The notes: generated by a model not told the origin, from the sequence alone. A stretch of DNA of 64,000 nucleotides from Janthinobacterium aquaticum (GCF_009208565.1 NZ_WFLK01000003.1:310001-374000), one strand, 5' to 3'. Positions 41,144 through 49,830 are shown, counted from the stretch's first letter. Translations and numbers: made by a program.

Positions 41144-41466
41144 TTCAACGTCAGCTTCAACGCCGGCTTCTCGCCATAATCCTCGTAGCGTTCATTGATG
41201 CCGGCCACGCAAAACGTGATTTCTTCCAGCAGGTCCGGCACTTGCGCCTTCATGCTGTCGGCGTCCTGCACCACGATCTCGAGCAATTCGTTTGGCTTCA
41301 AACGAAACTGCGTCATGTTTTCATCGTCGCGCAGGTAGCTCAGGCAATCGACCCACGCGTCCATGCTGTTGCCGTAAAACGCGGGAAAGCCGAAGGCTTG
41401 CACGCATTGCGCGTGGAAACTCGCCTCGTCGGTGATGTCCTTGCCGTTCAGGGTGACTGTGGCCAT
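41140..41466 (-). CDS. Barstar family protein (ribonuclease inhibitor fold)
   Basis: A 108-residue protein of the barstar superfamily. VTLNGKDITDEASFHAQCVQAFGFPAFYGNSMDAWVDCL matches the barstar core: the FYGxNxDAxxD block with the RNase-contacting Asp and Trp region. Barstar inhibits barnase-type RNases. No barnase gene is visible in this window. The ATG at 41466 follows GAGGAAG. The stop codon is provided by the edge of a palindromic repeat. It lies eight bases after dapB on the same strand. Confidence 0.88.
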   Translation of the reverse strand: MATVTLNGKDITDEASFHAQCVQAFGFPAFYGNSMDAWVDCLSYLRDDENMTQFRLKPNELLEIVVQDADSMKAQVPDLLEEITFCVAGINERYEDYGEKPALKLTLK

Positions 41467-41474
41467 GATCTTCC

Positions 41475-42284
41475 TCAGTTTTTCAGCGACAGCACGTCCT
41501 GCATGTCGAACAGGCCGGTCGGCTTGTCGGCCAGGAAGCGCGCCGCGCGCAGGGCGCCATGGGCGTAGGTGACGCGGCTGCTTGATTTGTGGCTGATCTC
41601 GATGCGCTCGCCGATGCCGGCAAACAACACCGTATGGTCGCCCACCACGTCGCCGCCACGGATGGTGGCAAAGCCGATGGTGGACGGGTCGCGCTCGCCG
41701 GTCACGCCTTCGCGGCCGTACACGGCGCATTCTTTCAGGTCACGCCCAAGGGCACCAGCTACCACTTCGCCCATCTGCAACGCGGTGCCCGATGGTGCAT
41801 CGACCTTGAAGCGGTGATGCGCTTCGATAATCTCGATATCGTAGCCTTCGGACAGGCTTTTGGCGGCCAGCTCCAGCAGCTTCATGGTCACGTTCACGCC
41901 CACGCTCATGTTCGGCGCAAACAGGATGGCGGTTTTTTCGGCGGCAGCGGCAATCGCGGCCTTGCCGGCGTCATCGAACCCGGTGGTGCCGATAATCATC
42001 TTGATGCCGTGCTCGGCGCAGTAGGCCAGATGCTGCAGCGTGCCTTCCGGGCGCGTAAAGTCGATCAGATAGTCGGCGCCGGAAAGGCCTTTGGCCAGGT
42101 CGGACTCGATCAGCACGCCGGCAGGCTTGCCGAGAAAAGCAGCAGCGTCCTGGCCGATCGCCGGCGAGGAAGCGATATCGAGCGCGCCGGCCAGTACCGC
42201 GTCGGGCGCATTGGCCACCGCTTCGATCAGGATATGGCCCATGCGGCCGCTGGCGCCAGCAATGGCGATGTTCAGTTGGGTCAT
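41475..42284 (-). CDS. dapB: 4-hydroxy-tetrahydrodipicolinate reductase
   Basis: A 269-residue NAD(P)H enzyme of lysine and diaminopimelate synthesis. [18 protein letters not shown] is the cofactor loop, [14 protein letters not shown] and [13 protein letters not shown] follow, and [16 protein letters not shown] is the DapB signature with catalytic His and Lys. Length typical. It is downstream of bamE by 21 bp, the usual betaproteobacterial bamE-dapB order. Confidence 0.96.
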   Translation of the reverse strand: MTQLNIAIAGASGRMGHILIEAVANAPDAVLAGALDIASSPAIGQDAAAFLGKPAGVLIESDLAKGLSGADYLIDFTRPEGTLQHLAYCAEHGIKMIIGTTGFDDAGKAAIAAAAEKTAILFAPNMSVGVNVTMKLLELAAKSLSEGYDIEIIEAHHRFKVDAPSGTALQMGEVVAGALGRDLKECAVYGREGVTGERDPSTIGFATIRGGDVVGDHTVLFAGIGERIEISHKSSSRVTYAHGALRAARFLADKPTGLFDMQDVLSLKN

Positions 42285-42305
42285 GATTTACTTTCTATAC
42301 AACAA

Positions 42306-43001
42306 TTACTTGGCAGGTGCATCAGGTACAACGGGCGTCTCGGCTGGCGCCGGCGCCGGTTTGGTCACCGGAATCATGGCCGGTGTATTGTCCGGATTGG
42401 CCGGCACCGCCGATGGCGCTACCGGCGACGGCACGACTGGCGTGGGCGCATCGGCCTTGGCCAGCTTCTTGGCAAACGGCGATGGACCGGCGATGCGGTC
42501 GATATATTCTTTTTCCGTCGGCAGGTTGCCGCCTTCAAAGCGCGAGACCTTGCCGTCCTGGTCAAAGAACACCACCACGCGGCTGGTGGTAGTTTCGCCA
42601 TTGCCACGGGCCAGGCGGAACGGGTAGTCCCAGCGGTCGGCATGGAAGATGTCGGTCAGCAGCGAGGTGCCGAGGATAAAACGCACCTGGTCGCGCGTCA
42701 TGCCCACTTTCAGCTGCGCCAGCATTTCTTCGGAAACAAAGTTGCCTTGTTGAATGTCAGGACGGTACGGCGAGAAAAACCACATGAATTTCTGCAGTTG
42801 CGTTACGGTGGTGGTCTGTGCGCCGCTGGCCGGCACCACTTCCGCGCTCTGCTGCTGGGCCGCCGCCGGCTTTTCACCCAGAATGCCACGATTGGCGCAG
42901 CCGGAAGCCATCAGCGCTATGCAAACCAGGCCAGCTGCAACCGGTGCTCGGAGTGAAATACGGTGACGCAAGGATGGCAATACAGCCGGAATGACACGCA
43001 T
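42306..43001 (-). CDS. bamE: Outer membrane protein assembly factor BamE (long form)
   Basis: A 231-residue lipoprotein of the BAM complex. The lipobox ASGC gives a lipidated Cys near residue 36. The core SPYRPDIQQGNFVSEEMLAQLKVGMTRDQVRFILG is the BamE/SmpA fold, with the conserved GMT-x2-QV-x4-G. E. coli BamE is 113 residues; this one is longer through a spacer after the Cys and a Pro/Ala/Val-rich tail of about 60 residues (PTPVVPSPVAPSAVPANPD...). The ATG at 43001 is preferred over an in-frame start at 43058. Divergent from fur. Confidence 0.93.
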   Translation of the reverse strand: MRVIPAVLPSLRHRISLRAPVAAGLVCIALMASGCANRGILGEKPAAAQQQSAEVVPASGAQTTTVTQLQKFMWFFSPYRPDIQQGNFVSEEMLAQLKVGMTRDQVRFILGTSLLTDIFHADRWDYPFRLARGNGETTTSRVVVFFDQDGKVSRFEGGNLPTEKEYIDRIAGPSPFAKKLAKADAPTPVVPSPVAPSAVPANPDNTPAMIPVTKPAPAPAETPVVPDAPAK

Positions 43002-43122
43002 AGTGACCTCAAATTGATGAAAAAACGTCGGCAGTAACTGCGCTGCCCAAAAAAGCATATTTTGGCACGCCCCGACAAAACGCTATATCATAAAGCACCT
43101 GACCCACATACGAGCAACAAAC

Positions 43123-43554
43123 ATGAGTAACAATCCTAGTGATCTCAAGGCAAGTGGCCTCAAGGCGACTTTGCCAAGGCTGAAGATACTCGATATCTTC
43201 CAGAGTAGCCCGGTGCGCCACCTGACCGCAGAAGACGTCTATAAAATTCTGCTGGCAGATAATATGGATGTCGGCCTGGCAACTGTCTACCGCGTCCTGA
43301 CCCAGTTCGAACAAGCTGGCTTGCTTAATCGCAACCATTTTGAAACGGGCAAAGCCATTTTCGAACTCAACGAGGGCTCCCACCACGACCATCTGGTCTG
43401 CCTCGATTGCGGCCGCGTCGAAGAATTTTTCGACGAGGAAATCGAAGTACGCCAGCAAAGAGTCGCCGAAGAGCGCGGTTTCAAGATTGCCGAACACGCA
43501 CTGGCGATCTATGGCAACTGCATCAAGACGGCCTGCCCGCACCGCCCTGCCTGA
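43123..43554 (+). CDS. fur: Ferric uptake regulator Fur
   Basis: A 143-residue metal-sensing repressor. The N-terminal winged helix has [15 protein letters not shown] and [19 protein letters not shown]; the metal sites are in [22 protein letters not shown], with the structural CxxC (CLDC) and the HHDH motif. Usual length. The fur-bamE divergent pair is conserved in betaproteobacteria. It is convergent with hrcA, five bases away. Confidence 0.97.
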   Translation: MSNNPSDLKASGLKATLPRLKILDIFQSSPVRHLTAEDVYKILLADNMDVGLATVYRVLTQFEQAGLLNRNHFETGKAIFELNEGSHHDHLVCLDCGRVEEFFDEEIEVRQQRVAEERGFKIAEHALAIYGNCIKTACPHRPA

Positions 43555-43559
43555 TACCG

Positions 43560-44573
43560 CTAGTGCTGGCTCAAGGCGTTTGACAGCAGCTTGGCGGTAA
43601 TATCGACAATCGGAATGACCCGCTCGTAAGCCATGCGGGTCGGTCCGATCACTCCCAGCGTGCCGACGATCCTGCCGTTCATCTCGTACGGCGCCGTCAC
43701 CACGCTCATCTCGTCCATCGGCACCAGGCTCGATTCGCCGCCGATAAAAATCTGCACGCCGGTGGCCTTGCTCGACACATCGAGCAGTTGCATCAGGCCG
43801 GTTTTCTGCTCGAACATGTCGAACATCTGGCGCAGCGAGCCCATGTTGGAAGACAGGTCGCTGACCAGCAGATTGCGCTCGCCCGAAATGACCATGTCGT
43901 CCGAATGATCGGTCATCGCTTCGCTGCCCGCTTCGACCGCCTTCTGCATCAAATGTCCCATATCGTCGCGCAACTGGCGCAATTCATTCTGCAGACGGGC
44001 GCGCACGGCGTCAAACGACAGGCCGCCATAATTCTGGTTGATATAGTTGGCCGATTGCACCAGTTGCGCCGGCGTGTAGTCGGCATCGGTCAATAGCAGA
44101 CGGTTCTGCACATCGCCGCCCGGGCTGACGATCACCAGCAGGATGCGCTTTTCCGACAGACGCAGAAATTCAATCTGCTGGAATACCGATTCGCGCCGCG
44201 GACTCATCACCACGCCGGCAAACTGCGACAGCGACGACAGCATCTGCGCCGCATTGGCGATGGTTTTTTGCGGCTGCTGCGGTTGCAGGCTCAGGCGCGA
44301 TTCCACCAGTTGTTCGTCCAGCTGCCTGACTGTCAGCAGGGTATCGACAAAGATGCGGTAGCCGCGTGGCGTGGGAATGCGCCCGGCCGAGGTGTGCGGA
44401 CTGGCCACATAGCCGAGCTCTTCCAGGTCGGCCATGATATTGCGGATGGTCGCCGGCGACAGGTCGAGCCCGGAAATTTTCGACAGGGCGCGCGAACCGA
44501 CCGGCAGGCCGTCGGCGATATAACGCTCGACCAGGGCTTTCAGCAGTGTTTGGGCACGATTATCGAGTTGCAT
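43560..44573 (-). CDS. hrcA: Heat-inducible transcription repressor HrcA
   Basis: A 337-residue repressor of groESL/dnaK-type heat-shock genes through CIRCE elements. The N-terminal winged helix contains [19 protein letters not shown] and [20 protein letters not shown], followed by [10 protein letters not shown], the HrcA hallmark. The GAF-like domain and [17 protein letters not shown] at the C terminus are intact. No CIRCE copy was noticed in its upstream region. Confidence 0.96.
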   Translation of the reverse strand: MQLDNRAQTLLKALVERYIADGLPVGSRALSKISGLDLSPATIRNIMADLEELGYVASPHTSAGRIPTPRGYRIFVDTLLTVRQLDEQLVESRLSLQPQQPQKTIANAAQMLSSLSQFAGVVMSPRRESVFQQIEFLRLSEKRILLVIVSPGGDVQNRLLLTDADYTPAQLVQSANYINQNYGGLSFDAVRARLQNELRQLRDDMGHLMQKAVEAGSEAMTDHSDDMVISGERNLLVSDLSSNMGSLRQMFDMFEQKTGLMQLLDVSSKATGVQIFIGGESSLVPMDEMSVVTAPYEMNGRIVGTLGVIGPTRMAYERVIPIVDITAKLLSNALSQH

Positions 44574-44638
44574 GGTGTGTTCAGTTTTTCAGAAAATGTC
44601 TTATGGCGCCTATTATGCACGCTGCCGCCAGGCAAGGC

Positions 44639-45364
44639 TCAATCTGCCAGTTGCGCCTGCAGCCACAGCAGCAGTTCATCGAAATTGGCGCAGATGGCAT
44701 CAGGCACCACGCCGGCCGCCAGATGCGCGTCGCTGCCCTTGCGGTTCATCCACACGGCGCGCATGCCGGCATCCTGCGCCCCCGTCACATCGAAGTACAG
44801 GTCGTCGCCCACATACACGGCTTCGTGCGGTTGCACCCCCAACGCCTGGCAGCCGGCCAGGAAGATGCTGGTGTCCGGCTTGGCCACGCCGAAGTCGCTG
44901 GCGGCGATCGATATCCTGAAATGCTGTGCCAGGCCGATAATTTCAAGGTCTGCGTTGCCATTGGAGATCGATCCGACCAGCAGGCGCTGCCCCATCCAGG
45001 CCAGGCCGGGCAAGACATCGTCATACAGCGTCACGCGGTGGCGTGCGGCCAGGAACTGCTGCACCGCCGTATCAACCAGCGCCACGTCTTCGCCCACAGC
45101 CTCAAACGCTGACAGCAGACCGGCACGGCGCAATTCGATCAGGTTGCCGTGATAAGCGGGCTGCTGCTGCAACATGGCCAGTCGCGCCTGGCGCAGCGCT
45201 TCGATGGAAAACTGCTGCGCCACGCGCGGTGCATGGGCCAGCAGCCAGTCATGCAACAGGGTTTCAGCGGCGGCGATCACGGGTGCAATCGGCCACAGCG
45301 TATCGTCGAGATCGAACAGGATGGCTTTGGGCGGCACGGCCGCCTTGACAGTAACTGGAGACAT
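44639..45364 (-). CDS. HAD family hydrolase
   Basis: A 241-residue phosphatase-like protein. Motif I is LFDLDDTLW with the nucleophilic Asp, motif II SISNGNAD, and motif IV VGDDLYFDVTGAQDAGM. A helical C1 cap lies between motifs I and II. The group (HAD-IA) includes phosphoglycolate phosphatase, haloacid dehalogenase and nucleotidases; the substrate is unknown. The ATG at 45364 is chosen over an in-frame TTG at 45376. Confidence 0.88.
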   Translation of the reverse strand: MSPVTVKAAVPPKAILFDLDDTLWPIAPVIAAAETLLHDWLLAHAPRVAQQFSIEALRQARLAMLQQQPAYHGNLIELRRAGLLSAFEAVGEDVALVDTAVQQFLAARHRVTLYDDVLPGLAWMGQRLLVGSISNGNADLEIIGLAQHFRISIAASDFGVAKPDTSIFLAGCQALGVQPHEAVYVGDDLYFDVTGAQDAGMRAVWMNRKGSDAHLAAGVVPDAICANFDELLLWLQAQLAD

Positions 45365-45447
45365 GGCATCATTCAAACAATGGCCGCGACCAATCGCGCG
45401 ACCCGCCCTATTGTCGCACTGATCGCTCGCTGCGGCATGTCCGCCTC

Positions 45448-45475
45448 TGTCAGCCTTGTGTCAGCCTGTGTCAGC
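45448..45475. promoter_or_regulatory. Three direct repeats TGTCAGC upstream of the lipoprotein pair
   Basis: TGTCAGC at 45448-45454, 45459-45465 and 45469-45475, spaced about one DNA turn (11 and 10 bases), 150 bp before the first lipoprotein gene. In-phase direct repeats of this sort are typical of response-regulator or similar activator sites. The binding protein is unknown. Confidence 0.4.
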
Positions 45476-45624
45476 TTTGTAGCATCGGCATTCTTGCCAG
45501 ACCCGAATTGTTACAGGGTGATACAAGCGAAGGTCAATCGGCTTGCCAGATAGACTAAAATACGCCATTTAATGCGGCGCCAGCGTCCGTCGCGCTTCCC
45601 TACCTTATTCGTTTTGGAGAATGT

Positions 45625-46206
45625 ATGAAAAATTTGTACCTGCGCTCGATGCTGGCGGCAGCTTGCGCTGCAACCCTGGCGGCATGTGGCGGCAGCGGTG
45701 GCAATCTGTACCTGGGCGGCAGCGTGAGCGGACTGGCTAAAACCGGATTGATCTTGACCAACGATGGCGAGGACCTGGCCGTTGCGGCTGGCGCCACCAG
45801 CTTTTATTTCACCAAACTGATCAAATCTGACGACCGCTACAATATCACCATCAAGACCCAGCCCAAGGGCGCTACCTGCACCGTGACCAACGGCAGCGGC
45901 AAGGCCAACAGCTATTCAGTCTCGACCACCTTAGTCAGCTGCATTACCGACCAATACACGCTGGGCGGCACCATCAGCGGCCTGACCGCCACCGGCCTGG
46001 TACTGGTCAACGGCACCTCGGGCCGCGCCGCGCCGCTGGCCGGCAGCGCCACCTTCACGTTTGACAGCACGGTCGGCGACGGCTCGCCCTACAACGTCAA
46101 CGTGCTGGCCAATCCGCCCGGCCTGGTTTGCACGGTCAGCAATCCGAACGGCACCATGGGCTCGGCCAACAATACCAGCCTGGTCGTGGGCTGCACGCCA
46201 CAATAA
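45625..46206 (+). CDS. Lipoprotein with two repeated beta-domains, paralogue 1
   Basis: A 193-residue lipoprotein; lipobox LAAC with Cys21 followed by GGSGG. Two tandem domains of about 80 residues follow, each with a G-G-x-(V/I)-S-G-L-x-x-(T)-G-L-(I/V)-L-x-N opening (SVSGLAKTGLILTNDG and TISGLTATGLVLVNGT) and a closing Y-N-(I/V)-x-V/I-K segment plus a Cys pair (TCTVTNGSG...SCITD; VCTVSNPNG...GCTPQ). This repeat is common in surface lipoproteins of Burkholderiales; role unknown. GGAGAA lies before the ATG. A paralogue follows 56 bp downstream. Confidence 0.85.
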   Translation: MKNLYLRSMLAAACAATLAACGGSGGNLYLGGSVSGLAKTGLILTNDGEDLAVAAGATSFYFTKLIKSDDRYNITIKTQPKGATCTVTNGSGKANSYSVSTTLVSCITDQYTLGGTISGLTATGLVLVNGTSGRAAPLAGSATFTFDSTVGDGSPYNVNVLANPPGLVCTVSNPNGTMGSANNTSLVVGCTPQ

Positions 46207-46262
46207 GCGCCGTCCTGCAACCCGCCTGCCTATTTAGTCTGCCCTATTATCTGGAGAAATAC

Positions 46263-46868
46263 ATGAAGTTATCTCGCCTGTGCCCGATCGCTGCGCTGTT
46301 GCTGACCGTGGGACTGGCCGCCTGCGGCGGCAAGGCCTCGTATGATGTCAGCGGCACCATTTCCGGCTTGAGCAATGCCGGCCTGGTGCTGGCCAACGGT
46401 AGCGACACCGTTTCACCGGCCGTCGGCGCCACCACGTTTACGTTCCCTAAGCGCATTGATTACGGCACCGATTACAACATTACCGTCAAGACGCCGCCAG
46501 CGCACATGAATTGCAGCGTAGCGAGCGGTTCCGGTTCGGCCGGCCATTATGTGAGCATCCAGGCTTTTGTCAGCTGCACGCAAAACGTCTATACGGTGGG
46601 CGGCACGGTGACCGGCCTGACGGTTGACGGCCTGGTGCTGGCCAACGGCAGCAATGCCACGCAACTGACGCTGGCCAAGGCTGCCACCACCTTTACCATG
46701 CCTGATGCGGTCGCCGACGGTGCTTCTTACGGCATCAGCGTGGTGACCAATCCGACCGGACTGGTGTGCAAGGTAGCCACCGACCCATCGACCGGTCTGT
46801 CGACCGGCGTCGGCACCATGGGCGCAGCAGCCGTGACCAAAGTACAGATCGCTTGCAACCCGGCCTGA
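46263..46868 (+). CDS. Lipoprotein with two repeated beta-domains, paralogue 2
   Basis: A 201-residue lipoprotein, lipobox LAAC with Cys21. It has the same two-domain build as its upstream neighbour: TISGLSNAGLVLANGS and TVTGLTVDGLVLANGS, each followed by a Y-x-I-x-V segment and a Cys pair (NCSVASGSG...SCTQN; VCKVATD...ACNPA). CTGGAGAA lies before the ATG at 46263. Tandem duplication of one ancestor is likely. A candidate small RNA follows. Confidence 0.85.
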   Translation: MKLSRLCPIAALLLTVGLAACGGKASYDVSGTISGLSNAGLVLANGSDTVSPAVGATTFTFPKRIDYGTDYNITVKTPPAHMNCSVASGSGSAGHYVSIQAFVSCTQNVYTVGGTVTGLTVDGLVLANGSNATQLTLAKAATTFTMPDAVADGASYGISVVTNPTGLVCKVATDPSTGLSTGVGTMGAAAVTKVQIACNPA

Positions 46869-46884
46869 TGAAAAACTGTGATAT

Positions 46885-46905
46885 TACCGATTGATATAAT
46901 CGGTA
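46885..46905 (+). promoter_or_regulatory. Extended -10 promoter inside a perfect inverted repeat
   Basis: TGATATAAT (46892-46900) has the TGn-TATAAT form of an extended -10. It sits within the perfect inverted repeat TACCGATT (46885-46892), GATAT, AATCGGTA (46898-46905), which could be an operator covering the -10. There is no convincing -35. Confidence 0.5.
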
Positions 46906-46906
46906 T

Positions 46907-47014
46907 TATGAAGATAAATTGGAGTTATATGTGGCGATGCAGCATACTGCATCTGTCTCCTCCAACTCTTCCAAGAATTGGATTTAGCCCGCTTTTACCA
47001 GCGGGCTTTTTTTT
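46907..47014 (+). ncRNA. Candidate small regulatory RNA
   Basis: About 108 nt between the second lipoprotein gene and mmsB, with its own extended -10 just upstream. The predicted fold has an outer stem TTGGAG (46919-46924) with CTCCAA (46960-46965), an inner perfect stem GATGCAG/CTGCATC (46936-46942, 46947-46953), a pyrimidine-rich stretch TCTCCTCC that could pair with ribosome-binding sites, and a terminal hairpin with eight T residues. There is no coding frame of note. The transcription start is approximate; existence is inferred from structure. Confidence 0.5.
46986..47014 (+). terminator. Rho-independent terminator
   Basis: AGCCCGC (46986-46992) and GCGGGCT (47001-47007) with an eight-base loop and eight T residues. 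It ends the candidate small RNA and any readthrough from the lipoprotein genes. Confidence 0.93.
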
Positions 47015-47023
47015 GTCCAAAAT

Positions 47024-47926
47024 TCAGGCGGGGCCATCCTGACCGGGCCGTAGCAACTGCACGATGCTGGAAAAATCCTGCGTGCCATAGCCAGCCTGTG
47101 CATGCATCTGGTACAGCTGGCGCACCAGTCCGCCCAGCGGCGTTGGGGCATTGACCGCCAGTGCCGACTGCTGGGCCAGCCCCAAATCCTTCAACATCAG
47201 CGCCGTGCCAAAACCGCCGCTATAGTTGCGCGAAGCTGGCGCTGTTTCCATCACGCCCGGCCACGGGTTATACACTTCCAGCGTCCAGTTGCGGCCCGAA
47301 CTCTTGGCCATAATGTCCGACAGCACTTTGGGATCGAGCCCGTGCGCCACGCCCAGGTTCAGCGCTTCGGCCGTACCGGCCATCAGAATACCAAGCAGCA
47401 TATTGTTGCAAATCTTGGCCACCTGGCCCGCGCCGGCCTCGCCTGCATGGAAAATATTCTTGCCCATTTTTTCCAGCAAAGGCCGCGCCCGCTGCAAGGC
47501 CGCCTCGGGGCCGCCGACAATAAAGGTCAGCGTACCGGCCGCGGCGCCCGCCGTGCCGCCCGACACGGGGGCGTCGAGCATGGCAAAGCCGCGCTCGCCA
47601 GCCGCCTGCGCTACCTGGCGCGCCACCTCGGCACTGATGGTGCTGCAATCGATCAGCAGCGCGCCGGTTTTTGCCCTGTCGAGTATGCCGCCCTGATCCA
47701 GGTACAGCTGCTGCACGTGCTGGTTGGCCGGCAGCATGGTAATCACGGCGTCGGCGTTCTGCACGGCAGATGACGCCGACGCTGCTGCCGTAGCGCCAGC
47801 GTCCACCAGTGCGGTCACCGCGGCCGGCGCCAGGTCGAACACGGATACATGAAAGCCGGCGGCGACCAGATTGCGCGCCATCGGCGCACCCATATTGCCC
47901 AGTCCAATAAATGCGATATGTTGCAT
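47024..47926 (-). CDS. mmsB: 3-hydroxyisobutyrate dehydrogenase
   Basis: A 300-residue NAD-dependent beta-hydroxyacid dehydrogenase that oxidises 3-hydroxyisobutyrate to methylmalonate semialdehyde in valine breakdown. IAFIGLGNMGAPMARNL is the cofactor loop, DAPVSGGTAGAAAGTL the substrate loop, and GQVAKICNN holds the catalytic Lys171. GAAGGAG lies upstream of the ATG at 47926. It is the last gene of a five-gene operon starting with mmsA, 10 bp after the crotonase-family gene. Confidence 0.95.
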   Translation of the reverse strand: MQHIAFIGLGNMGAPMARNLVAAGFHVSVFDLAPAAVTALVDAGATAAASASSAVQNADAVITMLPANQHVQQLYLDQGGILDRAKTGALLIDCSTISAEVARQVAQAAGERGFAMLDAPVSGGTAGAAAGTLTFIVGGPEAALQRARPLLEKMGKNIFHAGEAGAGQVAKICNNMLLGILMAGTAEALNLGVAHGLDPKVLSDIMAKSSGRNWTLEVYNPWPGVMETAPASRNYSGGFGTALMLKDLGLAQQSALAVNAPTPLGGLVRQLYQMHAQAGYGTQDFSSIVQLLRPGQDGPA

Positions 47927-47936
47927 GGTGACTCCT

Positions 47937-49052
47937 TCAAGCCAGGTCGGCCAGTGGATGCGTGCTCCACGGCGCGACAAAAAATTCATCGAGATAGGCA
48001 GCCCTAAGCGTGTCCAGGCTGGCCGGCTGCCACTGCGGCGCGCCGTCCTTGTCGATCAGCAAGGCGCGCACGCCTTCGGCAAAGTCGGGATGGGCGCAGC
48101 ATTGCACGGCCACGATCAGTTCCAGCTGGAACACCTGCGCCAGGCTCAGGTGACGCGTGCGCTGGCGCATGGTCCAGGCCAGCGCCGCCGAACTGGGCGC
48201 GCCCTTGCCCAGTGCGTGCGCCGCCTTTTGCAGCCACGGTGCGTCGCCGTCATAGCCGGCAATGGCCGCTGCCACTTCGGCCAGCGTAGGCGCCTGCGTC
48301 AGCGCCGCAATCGTGTCGTAATGCTGGCGCACTTCCGAGGCTGGCAGCGTAGCGTCGGGCGCCGACAGGCTGCGCAGCAGGCGCTGCAACTGCTGGTGAT
48401 TGGCCTCGTCATTGTCATGCCATTGCGCCAGCGCCAGCGCATCGAGTACCGTAGCGCGCTCTTCCTGGCGCAGGAAATAGTCGCCCAACCCCACGAACAG
48501 CGCGTCGGCCGCATTCATCGCAGCGCCCGTCAGCCCCAGGAACAAACCGGTACGCCCGGGCATGCGGTTGAGGAACCAGCTGCCGCCCACGTCCGGGAAC
48601 AGGCCGATGGCAATTTCCGGCATGGCAATGCGCGTGGTCTCGGTCACCACGCGGTGGCGGGCGCCGGCCATCAGGCCCAGGCCGCCGCCCATCACGATGC
48701 CGCCGCCCCATACCAGCAGCGGTTTGGCATAGGTATGGATGCGGTAGTCGAGCCGGTATTCTTCGGCAAAGAAAGCCAGCGCCTGCGGGTTGGGCACTAC
48801 GCCCGGCTGCTCAAGCACGGCCGTGCGCAGGCTGCGCACATCGCCGCCGGCGCAAAAGGCCTTGTCTGTTGACGACTGCAGCACCACGCAGGCGATGCGC
48901 GCGTCGTCCTGCCAGCGCACCAGCGCGCCGTCGATGGCGCGTATCATGTCCAGGTTCAGCGCATGCAGGGATTTGGGCGCATCGAGCGTGATGATGCCCA
49001 GCTTCATGCCGCCCGGACAGGCGCGTTCTTCAAGTTGCACCAGTTCAGCCAT
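47937..49052 (-). CDS. 3-hydroxyisobutyryl-CoA hydrolase (crotonase superfamily)
   Basis: A 371-residue crotonase-fold protein. The length and the blocks AFCAGGDVRSL, VWGGGIVMGGGLGLMAGARHRVVTE and MPEIAIGLFPDVGGSWFLNRMPG are those of HIBYL-CoA hydrolases and distinguish it from the shorter enoyl-CoA hydratases. It releases 3-hydroxyisobutyrate from the CoA thioester for MmsB. The start at 49052 overlaps the end of the upstream hydratase gene by eight bases. Confidence 0.92.
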   Translation of the reverse strand: MAELVQLEERACPGGMKLGIITLDAPKSLHALNLDMIRAIDGALVRWQDDARIACVVLQSSTDKAFCAGGDVRSLRTAVLEQPGVVPNPQALAFFAEEYRLDYRIHTYAKPLLVWGGGIVMGGGLGLMAGARHRVVTETTRIAMPEIAIGLFPDVGGSWFLNRMPGRTGLFLGLTGAAMNAADALFVGLGDYFLRQEERATVLDALALAQWHDNDEANHQQLQRLLRSLSAPDATLPASEVRQHYDTIAALTQAPTLAEVAAAIAGYDGDAPWLQKAAHALGKGAPSSAALAWTMRQRTRHLSLAQVFQLELIVAVQCCAHPDFAEGVRALLIDKDGAPQWQPASLDTLRAAYLDEFFVAPWSTHPLADLA

Positions 49053-49830
49053 TTTTCCACTCCGCGGCGCGTTTTTCCAGGAACGCCTGCACGCCTTCTT
49101 TCTGGTCCTGCGTGTCAAACAGGCCCAGGAACAGCGTGCGCTCGTCGGGGAGCGACTGCGTCAGCGGACGGCTGCGCGCGCCCTGGATCAGGCTCTTGCA
49201 GGCCGTGACGCTGCCCGGACTCTGGCGCGCCACCTTGGCCGCCAGCGCGCGCGCCGTAGCCAGCGCCTTGCCGGTCGGCACGACTTCTTCCACCAGGCCG
49301 ATGCGCAAGGCGGTTTCCGCATCGACGCGCTCGCCGCACAGGATCATGCGCTTGGCCCAGCCTTCGCCGACCAGCCACGGCAGGTGCTGGGTGCCGCCGG
49401 CGCACGGCAGCAGGCCGACTGACGCTTCCGGCAAGGCCATTTGCGCATGCTCTTCGGCAATCCGGATATCGCACGCCAGCGCACACTCCAGGCCGCCGCC
49501 CATGGCATAGCCGTTAATGGCGGCGATGCTGACACCGCGAAACGCCGACAACGCCTCGAAGGCCTCGCCAAACGCGGCGGCCATCTTGAATGCCATGTCC
49601 TTGTCGCCATCGGCAAACAGTTTCAGGTCGGCGCCGGCCGAAAAGAACTTGGCGCCGCCGCCGGTAATCACCAGTGCATACACCTCGGGATCGGCGTTCA
49701 GATCGGCCACCAGTTCCTTCAGGGCCGCCAGGCTGGCCAGGGTCCAGGTATGGGCCGGTGGATTGTCCAGCGTGACCAGGACAGTATGGTCGTTCTGTTC
49801 GACCAGTAAATTGCTGTAGATTTTATTCAT
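49045..49830 (-). CDS. Enoyl-CoA hydratase
   Basis: A 261-residue crotonase-fold hydratase. GGAKFFSAGADLKLFADGD forms the first oxyanion-hole strand and AINGYAMGGGLECALACDIRIAEE the second; Glu in PEASVGLLPCAGGTQHLP is the usual catalytic residue. In this operon it most likely hydrates methacrylyl-CoA to 3-hydroxyisobutyryl-CoA. It overlaps the upstream acyl-CoA dehydrogenase gene by four bases (ATGA). Confidence 0.92.
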   Translation of the reverse strand: MNKIYSNLLVEQNDHTVLVTLDNPPAHTWTLASLAALKELVADLNADPEVYALVITGGGAKFFSAGADLKLFADGDKDMAFKMAAAFGEAFEALSAFRGVSIAAINGYAMGGGLECALACDIRIAEEHAQMALPEASVGLLPCAGGTQHLPWLVGEGWAKRMILCGERVDAETALRIGLVEEVVPTGKALATARALAAKVARQSPGSVTACKSLIQGARSRPLTQSLPDERTLFLGLFDTQDQKEGVQAFLEKRAAEWKNG

